From assembly GCF_017349075.1 (NCBI RefSeq), contig NZ_JAFMOF010000001.1:310001-374000 (forward strand): 64,000 nucleotides of DNA. The letters run 5' to 3'. Below the pieces are notes generated by a model. That model was not told where the DNA came from. It did no database searches and saw only the letters and a list, made by a program, of their open reading frames with translations. This stretch comes from Streptomyces triculaminicus. Lineage in GTDB: Bacteria; Actinomycetota; Actinomycetes; Streptomycetales; Streptomycetaceae. Below are positions 8,343-15,991 of the stretch, one piece after another. How positions within the stretch are numbered: position 1 is the first letter of the stretch; every line of letters begins with the position of its first letter. A program made the translations under genes and the position numbers.

Positions 8343-10163
8343 ATGTGTGGAATCGTCGGATACATCGGCAAGCGTGACGTCGCTCCGCTGCTGCTGGAGG
8401 GCCTGCAGCGGCTGGAGTACCGCGGCTACGACTCCGCGGGCATAGCCCTGCACGCCAGCGGCAAGGCCGGCGGCCTGAAGTCCGCCAAGGCCAAGGGTCG
8501 CGTCCGCGAGCTGGAGGCCCGCCTCCCCAAGCGCTTCGCCGGCACCACCGGCATCGCCCACACCCGCTGGGCCACCCACGGCGCCCCGAACGACGTCAAC
8601 GCCCACCCGCACCTGGACGCGGAGGAGAAGGTCGCCGTCGTCCACAACGGCATCATCGACAACGCCTCCGACCTGCGTGCCAAGCTGACGGCCGAGGGCT
8701 TCGTCTTCGTCTCCGACACCGACACCGAGGTCCTCGCCCACCTCATCGCCCGCTCCGAGGCCGGCACGCTGGAGGAGAAGGTCCGCGAGGCGGTCAAGTA
8801 CATCGAGGGCACGTACGGCATCGCCGTCCTGCACGCCGACTTCCCGGACCGCATCGTCGTCGCCCGCAACGGCTCCCCCGTGGTGCTGGGCATCGGCGAG
8901 AAGGAGATGTTCGTCTCCTCCGACGTCGCCGCCCTGGTCAGCCACACCCGCCAGGTCGTCACCCTCGACGACGGCGAGATGGCCACCCTGCGCGCCGACG
9001 ACTACCGCACGTACACCACCGAGGGCTCCTCCACCTCGGCCCAGCCGACCACCGTGGAGTGGGAGGCCGAGTCGTACGACATGGGCGGCCACGACACGTA
9101 CATGCACAAGGAGATCCACGAGCAGGCCGACGCCGTGGACCGCGCGCTGCGCGGCCGCATCGACGACCGCTTCTCCACCGTGCACCTCGGCGGCCTGAAC
9201 CTCGACGCCCGCGACGCCCGCGCGGTGCGCCGGGTCAAGATCCTCGGCTGCGGCACCTCGTACCACGCCGGTCAGATCGGCGCCCAGATGATCGAGGAGC
9301 TGGCCCGCATCCCCGCGGACGCCGAGCCGGCCTCCGAGTTCCGCTACCGCAACCCGGTCGTGGACCCCGACACCCTCTACATCGCCGTCTCCCAGTCCGG
9401 TGAGACCTACGACGTCCTCGCCGCCGTCCAGGAGCTCAAGCGCAAGGGCGCCCGCGTCCTGGGCCTGGTGAACGTGGTCGGCTCGGCGATCGCCCGCGAG
9501 ACCGACGGCGGCATCTACGTGCACGCCGGCCCCGAGGTCTGCGTCGTCTCCACCAAGTGCTTCACCAACATGGTGGTCTCCTTCGGCCTGCTCGCCCTGC
9601 ACCTGGGCCGCACCCGCGACCTGTCCGTCGCCGACGGCAAGCGGATCATCGAGGGCCTGCGCAAGCTGCCCGGCCAGATCGAGGAGATCCTGGCGAACGA
9701 GGCGCAGATCGAGGAGCTGGCCAAGGAGTACGCCGAGGCCAAGTCGATGATGTTCATCGGCCGCGTCCGGGGCTACCCGGTGGCCCGCGAGGCCTCGCTG
9801 AAGCTGAAGGAGGTCTCGTACATCCACGCCGAGGCCTACCCGGCCTCCGAGCTCAAGCACGGCCCGCTGGCCCTGATCGAGCCCGCCATGCCGACCGTCG
9901 CGATCGTCCCGAACGACGAGCTGCTGGAGAAGAACCGCGCCGCGCTCGAGGAGATCAAGGCCCGTAGCGGCCGCATCCTCGCCGTCGCGCACCAGGAGCA
10001 GGAGAAGGCCGACCACACGATCGTGGTGCCGAAGAACGAGGACGAGCTCGACGCCATCCTGATGGGCATCCCGCTGCAGCTCTTCGCCTACTACACGGCG
10101 AAGGCCATGGGCCGCGACATCGACAAGCCGCGCAACCTGGCGAAGTCCGTCACGGTCGAGTAG
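8343..10163 (+). CDS. glmS: glutamine--fructose-6-phosphate aminotransferase (isomerizing)
   Basis: 606-aa GlmS, full length. It makes glucosamine-6-phosphate from fructose-6-phosphate and glutamine, the entry to UDP-GlcNAc and the cell wall. The N-terminal glutaminase domain has the nucleophile Cys2 (MCGIVGYIG) and the YRGYDSAG motif. Two SIS domains follow, with GCGTSYHAG and SQSGETYD for sugar phosphate, and the C-terminus ends KPRNLAKSVTVE. The RBS GGGAGGG precedes ATG by 6 nt. It is not beside glmM or acpS. By position it corresponds to the copy called glmS2 in S. coelicolor (from memory). Confidence 0.96.
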   Translation: MCGIVGYIGKRDVAPLLLEGLQRLEYRGYDSAGIALHASGKAGGLKSAKAKGRVRELEARLPKRFAGTTGIAHTRWATHGAPNDVNAHPHLDAEEKVAVVHNGIIDNASDLRAKLTAEGFVFVSDTDTEVLAHLIARSEAGTLEEKVREAVKYIEGTYGIAVLHADFPDRIVVARNGSPVVLGIGEKEMFVSSDVAALVSHTRQVVTLDDGEMATLRADDYRTYTTEGSSTSAQPTTVEWEAESYDMGGHDTYMHKEIHEQADAVDRALRGRIDDRFSTVHLGGLNLDARDARAVRRVKILGCGTSYHAGQIGAQMIEELARIPADAEPASEFRYRNPVVDPDTLYIAVSQSGETYDVLAAVQELKRKGARVLGLVNVVGSAIARETDGGIYVHAGPEVCVVSTKCFTNMVVSFGLLALHLGRTRDLSVADGKRIIEGLRKLPGQIEEILANEAQIEELAKEYAEAKSMMFIGRVRGYPVAREASLKLKEVSYIHAEAYPASELKHGPLALIEPAMPTVAIVPNDELLEKNRAALEEIKARSGRILAVAHQEQEKADHTIVVPKNEDELDAILMGIPLQLFAYYTAKAMGRDIDKPRNLAKSVTVE

Positions 10164-10222
10164 TCACGGCCGGGCGATTTCGCCCTGGTCCGCCCCGGCC
10201 CGCCCCCGGCGGGCCCCCAAGC

Positions 10223-10307
10223 CCTCTCGGACCTGTCCGCACCTGTCCGCGACAGGTACGAGAGGACGGCCCTCCCCACGCGTGCCACCACGCGCGCGGG
10301 GAGGGCC
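10223..10307. terminator. two consecutive hairpins after glmS
   Basis: Hairpin 1 (10223-10265) pairs CCTCTCG with CGAGAGG around an inner stem ACCTGTC/GACAGGT; the motif ACCTGTCCGC is tandemly repeated at 10231-10250. Hairpin 2 (10268-10307) pairs GGCCCTCCCC with GGGGAGGGCC around an inner CGCGTG/CACGCG stem. Together they form a strong terminator between glmS and the convergent stress-protein gene. The remaining 287 bases to 10594 hold no gene I can support, only CAAG-rich imperfect repeats near 10468-10510. Confidence 0.75.
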
Positions 10308-10594
10308 GCCTCCCCTGTGCCGGCGTCGCCCTCACACCGGCGGTGATGCCACCGGTCCCGGGAACCGTCACCTCCCGTCCGGCGGCACGACAGCGTCGTG
10401 TGCCGGAGACCTACCCGCACCCGGGGCACGAGCCACCTCTACGCGTGAGTAGATTTCGCGGCTCGCCAAGGCACGCGCCAAGGCATGCCAAGACGCACGT
10501 CAAGACGCGCTTCACGCCGGATTCGACGCCATCGGCCTTTCGGTCCGCGGGAGTTGACATGCCTCCGGGGCATGTCCGGACAGGTCCGGTCGCT

Positions 10595-11116
10595 CTACGG
10601 GATGACCACGACCGGCCGCTGGGCGCGCCGCGCCAGCCGGCCCGCCACCGAGCCGAAGATCCGGCCGACCAGGCCGTGCGTGGAGCCCACCACGATCGCG
10701 TCCGCCGCGTACTCCCGGCCGACCTCTTCGAGCTCATGGCAGATGTCCCCACCACGCTCCACAAGAATCCAGGGCACTTCGGACAAATAGTCCGCGCAGG
10801 CGAGTTCCAGGCCCAGCACCTCGGTGCGGTGATCGGGAACGTCCACGAAGACCGGCGGCTCACAGCCGGCCCACACCGTCGTCGGCAGCCGGTTGGCCAC
10901 ATGCACGATGATCAGGCCCGAGCCGGAACGGCGGGCCATCCCGATTGCATACGCAAGCGCTCGCTCGCTCGACATGGAACCGTCGAAGCCCACCACGACG
11001 CCGTGCTGGAACGCCGGATCGCAGGAATGACGTGTTTCTTCCGCCGCTTCGGGATGCGCCGTCTGATCGGCGATCCGCTTGCGGTCCGCGGGTTCGGAGA
11101 ATTCGTGACCGGCCAT
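10595..11116 (-). CDS. universal stress protein (UspA family)
   Basis: 173-aa single Usp domain preceded by about 38 charged residues. The fold is recognisable from GVVVGFDGSMSSERALAYA at the start and ADAIVVGSTHGLVGRIFGSV near the end. The ATP-type motif usually reads G-2x-G-9x-G(S/T); here the spacing is shorter (GSTHG, six residues, GS), so ATP binding is uncertain. It stands alone between glmS and a small membrane protein gene, facing glmS. Confidence 0.9.
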   Translation of the reverse strand: MAGHEFSEPADRKRIADQTAHPEAAEETRHSCDPAFQHGVVVGFDGSMSSERALAYAIGMARRSGSGLIIVHVANRLPTTVWAGCEPPVFVDVPDHRTEVLGLELACADYLSEVPWILVERGGDICHELEEVGREYAADAIVVGSTHGLVGRIFGSVAGRLARRAQRPVVVIP

Positions 11117-11458
11117 CGGTGTCTCGGCGAAGGAAGCCTCGTGTCGAGGGGATCAGCGGTGGACTGGTTGGAGTTGTCGGGGGGCACGCCCTCGGATGGA
11201 TCATGGACGGCCAAATCCGTCCGGGATTCATCTTTTCAAGTGCTTACCCCCAGGGTACGGCGACACTGCCTGCCTGCCCAGAGGCCGCCGCACGGGAACG
11301 AGCCCCCGTGGGCGTTCCCCGGAGCATGCACGAGCGCGGCGCGTAGCGCAATGGCCCCGGCTCTACTCACTGGTACCCACTCCCCAGTGACCCAGGCCCC
11401 CGGGCCGCCGTTGTAGTACCGCGTACCACCTCCAGCAGCCGCCAGCAGGGAGCCGCTC
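11117..11458. other. intergenic region, divergent promoters (342 b)
   Basis: Separates the universal stress gene from the small membrane protein gene, so it should hold two outward promoters. An inverted repeat TCACTGG/CCAGTGA at 11367-11373 and 11384-11390 lies about 70 nt before the GTG at 11459. No coding region or RNA gene is seen. Confidence 0.5.
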
Positions 11459-11776
11459 GTGCCCGGAACCCGTGATGACGCCCGCGAGGACACCTCCGAG
11501 GGGCAGTCCCCCGATCCGGTGAGCGACGTGGTCCGCTGGGCGGCGTTCAGCTGCGTCCTGGTTCCGGTCGTCCTGCTGATGTGCGGTCAGTCCTTCGGCG
11601 GCGCGGCCGGCACCGCGGCCGGTCTGGTGGCCCTCACCTCCGCCTGTCACGCCCTCCTGCGCCAGTCGGCGCGCACCGCCGCGAGGGTCTCCTCGGAACA
11701 GCCGATTCCGCACCGCGGCAGGCGCGGCCGGACGGGCGGCGGAAGCCATCGCGGGGCGCGTCATCCGGGCTCCTGA
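11459..11776 (+). CDS. small membrane protein, unknown function
   Basis: 105 aa from a GTG with AGGGAG 7 nt upstream. An acidic N-terminus is followed by two hydrophobic stretches (VVRWAAFSCVLVPVVLLMC and GTAAGLVALTSACHALL, about residues 24-67) and a basic tail rich in Arg/Gly. It is probably an inner-membrane protein with a cytoplasmic basic tail. It sits directly upstream of adpA. The strand is chosen by RBS and hydrophobic pattern; an overlapping reading frame on the opposite strand has neither. Confidence 0.65.
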   Translation: MPGTRDDAREDTSEGQSPDPVSDVVRWAAFSCVLVPVVLLMCGQSFGGAAGTAAGLVALTSACHALLRQSARTAARVSSEQPIPHRGRRGRTGGGSHRGARHPGS

Positions 11777-12159
11777 TCCCCCCTCGACGGACCCTCTCGC
11801 ACGCCTGCACCCGTAGGTTTTCAGCCAAGTTCGGCCCGAACTTCACACCTTGGCCAAAGAGCCCTCCAACAGCCGGTCGACCAGCAAGGAAACGGGCCTG
11901 CAGGGCGGTTGCCGCCTACGGACAGAGGGCATGGGCGAGAGGCGTACTTTTCACCGGGGCCTGCAAGTGCAACGCTTCGTGATCGAACGCTTCGCGCCAA
12001 GTTGTCATGTCGACTTAGAGGCGGGTGGTGAACTGGTCACCGCGTCTCCAAACGACGCAGTAGATTCGATCTTGGCCATGACCGGCGGGGGAACCGTTCA
12101 GGACCGAGGGGAAACGTGCAGGACCGAGAGGACTCGACCGCCGAGGGGGGCTTAGCGCC
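11777..12159 (+). promoter_or_regulatory. adpA upstream regulatory region (383 b)
   Basis: Long non-coding region before adpA. It contains a 7-bp perfect hairpin AAGTTCG-GCC-CGAACTT at 11827-11843, two copies of AACGCTTCG (11971-11979, 11987-11995), and a BldD-like palindrome (separate entry). It is also relatively A/T-richer than its surroundings. Long, multiply regulated leaders are known for adpA in other streptomycetes. No open frame here has credible start and codon use. Confidence 0.6.
12027..12041. promoter_or_regulatory. BldD-like palindrome upstream of adpA
   Basis: GGTGAACTGGTCACC has perfect GGTGA/TCACC arms. It resembles the published BldD pattern of AGTGA and TCACC half sites, with one base different. 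It lies 118 nt upstream of the adpA ATG. adpA (bldH) is a known BldD target in Streptomyces, so the site is plausible but unproven. Confidence 0.5.
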
Positions 12160-13506
12160 ATGAGCCAGGACTCCACGACCGCACCGGAGGCCGCGCGTAA
12201 GCTCTCCGGACGCCGCCGCCGGGAGATCGTCGCCGTACTTCTTTTCAGCGGCGGCCCCATCTTCGAAAGCTCCATTCCGCTCTCCGTGTTCGGGATCGAC
12301 CGACAGGACGCAGGAGTTCCCCGCTACCGATTGCTGGTGTGCGCGGGCGAAGATGTGCCATTGCGAACGACCGGCGGCCTGGAATTGACCGCACCGTACG
12401 GCCTGGAGGCACTCTCCAGGGCCGGCACCGTAGTCGTACCGGCCTGGCGGTCGATCACCCAGCCGCCACCGGCCGCCGCACTCGACGCGCTGCGCCGGGC
12501 CCATGAAGAGGGGGCCCGCATCGTCGGGCTGTGCACCGGGGCCTTCGTACTGGCCGCCGCGGGCCTGCTCGACGGCAGGCCCGCCACCACCCACTGGATG
12601 TACGCGCCCACGCTCGCCAAGCGCTATCCGTCGGTCCATGTGGACCCCCGGGAGCTCTTCGTGGACGACGGCGACGTACTGACGTCCGCGGGCACCGCGG
12701 CAGGCATCGATCTGTGCCTGCACATCGTCCGCACCGACCACGGCGCCGACGCCGCGGGGGCCCTGGCCCGCCGCCTCGTCGTGCCACCGCGCCGCAGCGG
12801 AGGACAGGAGCGCTACCTCGACAGGTCTTTACCGGAGGAGATCGGCGCCGACCCGCTCGCCGAGGTCGTCGCCTGGGCGCTGGAGCACCTCCACGAGCAG
12901 TTCGACGTGGAGACCCTGGCCGCCCGCGCCTATATGAGCCGTCGCACGTTCGACCGACGGTTCCGCTCGCTCACCGGGAGCGCCCCGTTGCAGTGGCTGA
13001 TCACTCAGCGGGTGCTGCAGGCGCAGCGACTCCTGGAGACCTCGGACTATTCCGTGGACGAGGTCGCCGGGCGCTGCGGCTTCCGTTCGCCGGTGGCCCT
13101 GCGCGGCCACTTCCGCCGGCAGCTGGGATCCTCCCCCGCCGCCTACCGGGCCGCCTACCGGGCGCGCCGGCCGCAGAGCGGGCCGGAGCGCGTGGAGCGG
13201 AGCGAGCGGGCGGAGCGTGTGGAGCGGGGTGAGCGCGGGGACCGGTTCGACCGGCCGGATCCCGTCGAGCACCGTTCCGGCGAGCCGTCGCTCATGGGGA
13301 TGCGGCGCACGGCCATGGCTCCGGCCGCGCACGCGGTGACGGGTGCGCCCCTGGGCAGCCCGCCGCCGCACGTCGGCCACGGAGGTCATATGGGCCACGC
13401 CGGTCACGGCGGAAGTCATGGGATGAACCCCAATGATTCCGGCAAATCGGATGCCGACCTCTATGCTCCACGCCTGCCCGGTCAGCGGGAGCGCCCCGTA
13501 GGGTGA
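12160..13506 (+). CDS. adpA: AraC-family developmental regulator AdpA
   Basis: 448 aa. The N-terminal DJ-1/ThiJ-like domain (about residues 25-200, with VVGLCTGAFVLAAAGLL) is followed by a two-part AraC helix-turn-helix domain (about 235-335: DVETLAARAYMSRRTFDRRF and SVDEVAGRCGFRSPVALRGHF). A TTA leucine codon lies at 12829-12831 (codon 224), in the linker between the domains, the place where adpA of other streptomycetes has its bldA-dependent TTA. The C-terminal tail has Arg/Glu repeats (VERSERAERVERGERG), then a His/Gly-rich stretch. AdpA activates many morphogenesis and antibiotic genes and is itself controlled by the tRNA BldA. The ornA gene follows after 5 nt. Confidence 0.97.
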   Translation: MSQDSTTAPEAARKLSGRRRREIVAVLLFSGGPIFESSIPLSVFGIDRQDAGVPRYRLLVCAGEDVPLRTTGGLELTAPYGLEALSRAGTVVVPAWRSITQPPPAAALDALRRAHEEGARIVGLCTGAFVLAAAGLLDGRPATTHWMYAPTLAKRYPSVHVDPRELFVDDGDVLTSAGTAAGIDLCLHIVRTDHGADAAGALARRLVVPPRRSGGQERYLDRSLPEEIGADPLAEVVAWALEHLHEQFDVETLAARAYMSRRTFDRRFRSLTGSAPLQWLITQRVLQAQRLLETSDYSVDEVAGRCGFRSPVALRGHFRRQLGSSPAAYRAAYRARRPQSGPERVERSERAERVERGERGDRFDRPDPVEHRSGEPSLMGMRRTAMAPAAHAVTGAPLGSPPPHVGHGGHMGHAGHGGSHGMNPNDSGKSDADLYAPRLPGQRERPVG

Positions 13507-13511
13507 GACGT

Positions 13512-14117
13512 ATGAACGATCGCATGGTGTGGATCGACTGCGAGATGACCGGGCTCTCGCTGTCGGCCGACGCGCTCATCGAGGTGGCCGCCCTGGTCAC
13601 CGACTCTGAGCTGAACATCCTCGGGGACGGCGTGGACATCGTCATCCGCCCGCCCGCCGAGGCCCTCGCCACCATGCCCGAGGTGGTGCGCCAGATGCAC
13701 ACGGCCTCCGGGCTGCTCACGGAGCTGGACGGCGGGACGACGCTCGAGGAAGCGGAGCGTCAGGTCCTGGAGTACGTCCGTGAGCACGTCCCGGAGGCGG
13801 GCAAGGCCCCGCTGTGCGGAAACTCGGTCAGCACCGACCGTGGATTCCTGCTGCGGGACATGCCCGCCCTGGAGGGTCACCTGCACTACCGGATCGTGGA
13901 CGTGTCCTCGGTGAAGGAGCTGGCCCGCCGCTGGTTCCCGCGCGCCTACTTCAGCAGCCCCAAGAAGACCGGCAACCACAGGGCACTGTCCGACATCCGC
14001 GAATCGATCGCCGAGCTCCGCTACTACCGCGAGGCGATCTTCGTGCCGCAGCCCGGTCCGGACTCCGACACGGCGAAGGCCATCGCGGCCAAACACGTCC
14101 TGCCCGTCCAGGCGTAA
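13512..14117 (+). CDS. ornA: oligoribonuclease
   Basis: 201-aa DEDDh 3'-5' exoribonuclease that degrades RNA dinucleotides, including pGpG from c-di-GMP breakdown. Motifs: VWIDCEMTGL (first Asp/Glu), GNSVSTDRGFL, and the C-terminal GNHRALSDI with the catalytic His and Asp. The ATG at 13512 follows GGGTGAG; a GTG at 13503 overlapping adpA is possible. The 5-nt gap to adpA suggests co-transcription, as reported for S. coelicolor and S. griseus. Loss of ornA impairs growth and development in those species. Confidence 0.96.
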   Translation: MNDRMVWIDCEMTGLSLSADALIEVAALVTDSELNILGDGVDIVIRPPAEALATMPEVVRQMHTASGLLTELDGGTTLEEAERQVLEYVREHVPEAGKAPLCGNSVSTDRGFLLRDMPALEGHLHYRIVDVSSVKELARRWFPRAYFSSPKKTGNHRALSDIRESIAELRYYREAIFVPQPGPDSDTAKAIAAKHVLPVQA

Positions 14118-14142
14118 AGCCGCAGCCAGGCATAGTGACGCA

Positions 14143-14177
14143 GCTCGCTCCCGGCACGACGAGAGCTGGGAGCGAGC
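14143..14177. terminator. hairpin after ornA
   Basis: GCTCGCTCCC (14143-14152) pairs with GGGAGCGAGC (14168-14177), a 10-bp perfect stem with a 15-nt loop, 26 nt after the ornA stop. The right arm TGGGAGCG also equals one half of the CebR operator consensus, probably by chance. Confidence 0.75.
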
Positions 14178-14242
14178 ACCCCTCCGGACCCTGTACACTT
14201 TTTCTCGGCCGGTAAGAAACACGGAAACAAACACCGGACATG

Positions 14243-14315
14243 GTGGGTATAGCTCAGCAGGTAGAGCACCTGGTTGTGGTCCAGGATGTCGCGGGTTCGA
14301 GTCCCGTTACTCACC
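14243..14315 (+). tRNA. tRNA-His(GTG)
   Basis: Complete cloverleaf: acceptor GTGGGTA/TACTCAC, D-arm GCTCAGCAGGTAGAGC, anticodon loop TTGTGGT (GTG), T-arm GGGTTCGAGTCCC. The base before the stem is G (14242) and the discriminator is C, the G-1:C73 pair expected for tRNA-His. CCA is not encoded. Confidence 0.97.
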
Positions 14316-14321
14316 CTGATG

Positions 14322-14355
14322 AAGAGCCCGGTTCGCGTAAGCGGACCGGGCTCTT
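14322..14355 (+). terminator. terminator of tRNA-His
   Basis: AAGAGCCCGGT (14322-14332) pairs with ACCGGGCTCTT (14345-14355), 11 bp with a 12-nt loop. It is followed by ATCGTTTTG, so it has a short T-run. Confidence 0.88.
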
Positions 14356-14459
14356 ATCGTTTTGTAGCCCTCACGGGTGATGCACGGCGCGGCCAGGGGA
14401 AGTTCGGCGTCGGTCCGGGGAATGCTCAGGTGCCGACACCGGACGAAGGGTCATGATCG

Positions 14460-14666
14460 ATGGCAACGGGCAAAGTGAAGTGGTTCAACGCCGACAAGGG
14501 CTTCGGCTTCATCCAGCAGGACGATGGCGGTCCGGATGTGTTCGTCCACTTCTCCGCCATCCAAACCACCGGCTTCCGAGAACTGCACGAGGGCGACAGC
14601 GTCAGCTACGACGTCACCCAGGGACCGAAGGGACCGCAGGCTGAGAACGTCAACGTCGAGAGGTGA
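14460..14666 (+). CDS. cold-shock-domain protein (CspA family)
   Basis: 68-aa single cold-shock domain. RNA-binding motifs RNP1 (KGFGFI) and RNP2 (VFVHFSAI) are intact, with [14 protein letters not shown] at the start. It binds single-stranded RNA/DNA as an RNA chaperone. GAAGGG lies about 9 nt upstream. Its stop codon overlaps the GTG start of cebE (GTGA at 14663-14666), an unexpected partner for a sugar transporter. Confidence 0.95.
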   Translation: MATGKVKWFNADKGFGFIQQDDGGPDVFVHFSAIQTTGFRELHEGDSVSYDVTQGPKGPQAENVNVER

Positions 14667-15991
14667 CCCCGGCCTGGCCGAGCGGTCCCTACCGACGCCG
14701 GGCGCTGGTCCTCGCGGCCGCCGCCGCGCTCCTCCTCGTCGTGAGCGTGCTCGACGGCTGCGCCCGGGACGGCAGTGACGACGACGCCGGGCACCACCGG
14801 CGGACCACGGTCACCATCGGCACCTTCGGTGTCTTCGGCTACCGCCAGGCCGGGCTCTACGAGGAGTACGAGCGGCTGCACCCGGACGTCGTCGTCAAGG
14901 AAAGCGTCATCGAGCGCAACGACGCCTACTACCCGCAGCTGCTCACCCACCTCGCGGCCGGCAGCGGGCTCGCCGATATCCAGGCCATGGAGGTGGGCAA
15001 CGTCCACGAAGTGGCGGCCGCCCAGGGCCGCCTCTTCGAGGACCTGTCCCGGGCGAAGGGCGTCCGGCGGGCGGACTGGCTGCCGTGGAAGTGGGCACAG
15101 GCCACCACGCCCGACGGCCGGACCATCGGCCTCGGCACGGACATCGGGCCGATCGCCCTGTGCTACAGAAAGGACCTCTTCCGGCGGGCCGGGCTGCCCA
15201 CCGACCGGGAGGCGGTCGGCCGGCTGTGGGCCGGCGACTGGCAGAAGTACATCGACACCGGCAAGGCCTACGCCCGCCGGGCCCCGGCCGGCACGGTCTT
15301 CACCGACTCGGCGGCCGGCATCTACAACGCCTCGGTCCACGCCTATCCCGAGCGCTACCACGACCGCTCCGGCCGGCCCGTCTACATGGACTCCCCCGCG
15401 GTCAGAACGTCCTGGGACCTGGCCGTGCAGGCGGTGCGCGCCGGGCTGACGGCCCGCCTCAAGCAGTTCGAGAAGCCCTGGGACCAGGCCTTCGCGAACG
15501 GCCGCTTCGCCACCGTCGCCTGCCCGCCCTGGATGCTCGGCTACATCAAGGAGAAGTCGGGCGCCGCCGGCCGGGGCGCGTGGGACGTGGCCGCGGCCCC
15601 CCGGCCCGCCAACTGGGGCGGCTCCTTCGTCACGGTCCCGAAGGCCGCCCGGCACAAGGCGGCCGCGATCGAGCTGGCCGTCTGGCTGACCGCCCCCGCC
15701 CAGCAGGCCCGGCTCTTCGAACGGCAGGCGAGCATCCCCTCCACCCCGGCCTCGTACGCCATGCCCGCGGTCAGGGACGCGCGGAACCCCTACTTCGGCG
15801 ACGCCCCCATCGGGCGGATCTTCACCACGGCCGCCCGGTCGGTGCCCCTGCTGGTCTTCGGCCCGGGGGAGCAGCAGATCGGCACGGCGTTCACCGACAT
15901 CGGCATCGCCCAGGTCGAACAACAGGGCAGGTCCCCCGCGGCCGGCTGGGCGGCGGCGCAGAAGGAGATCAAGAACGCGGTGGACGAGTGA
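14663..15991 (+). CDS. cebE: cello-oligosaccharide ABC transporter, substrate-binding lipoprotein CebE
   Basis: 442-aa extracellular solute-binding protein of the sugar (family 1) type. It has a basic N-terminus (PYRRR), a hydrophobic stretch ([13 protein letters not shown]) and a lipobox ending LDGC, so it is probably a lipoprotein. The mature part has the CebE-like start [19 protein letters not shown] and the block [18 protein letters not shown]. It binds cellobiose/cellotriose for uptake by CebFG. The GTG start overlaps the csp stop by 4 nt and lacks its own spaced RBS, so reinitiation after csp is likely. No earlier start exists in frame. Confidence 0.88.
   Translation: MTPAWPSGPYRRRALVLAAAAALLLVVSVLDGCARDGSDDDAGHHRRTTVTIGTFGVFGYRQAGLYEEYERLHPDVVVKESVIERNDAYYPQLLTHLAAGSGLADIQAMEVGNVHEVAAAQGRLFEDLSRAKGVRRADWLPWKWAQATTPDGRTIGLGTDIGPIALCYRKDLFRRAGLPTDREAVGRLWAGDWQKYIDTGKAYARRAPAGTVFTDSAAGIYNASVHAYPERYHDRSGRPVYMDSPAVRTSWDLAVQAVRAGLTARLKQFEKPWDQAFANGRFATVACPPWMLGYIKEKSGAAGRGAWDVAAAPRPANWGGSFVTVPKAARHKAAAIELAVWLTAPAQQARLFERQASIPSTPASYAMPAVRDARNPYFGDAPIGRIFTTAARSVPLLVFGPGEQQIGTAFTDIGIAQVEQQGRSPAAGWAAAQKEIKNAVDE

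Noticed and set aside
14150..14180. CebR operator at the TGGGAGCG sequence.
   Set aside because: Only one half site is present, the sequence is explained as the right arm of the ornA terminator, and a tRNA gene and a terminator separate it from cebE.
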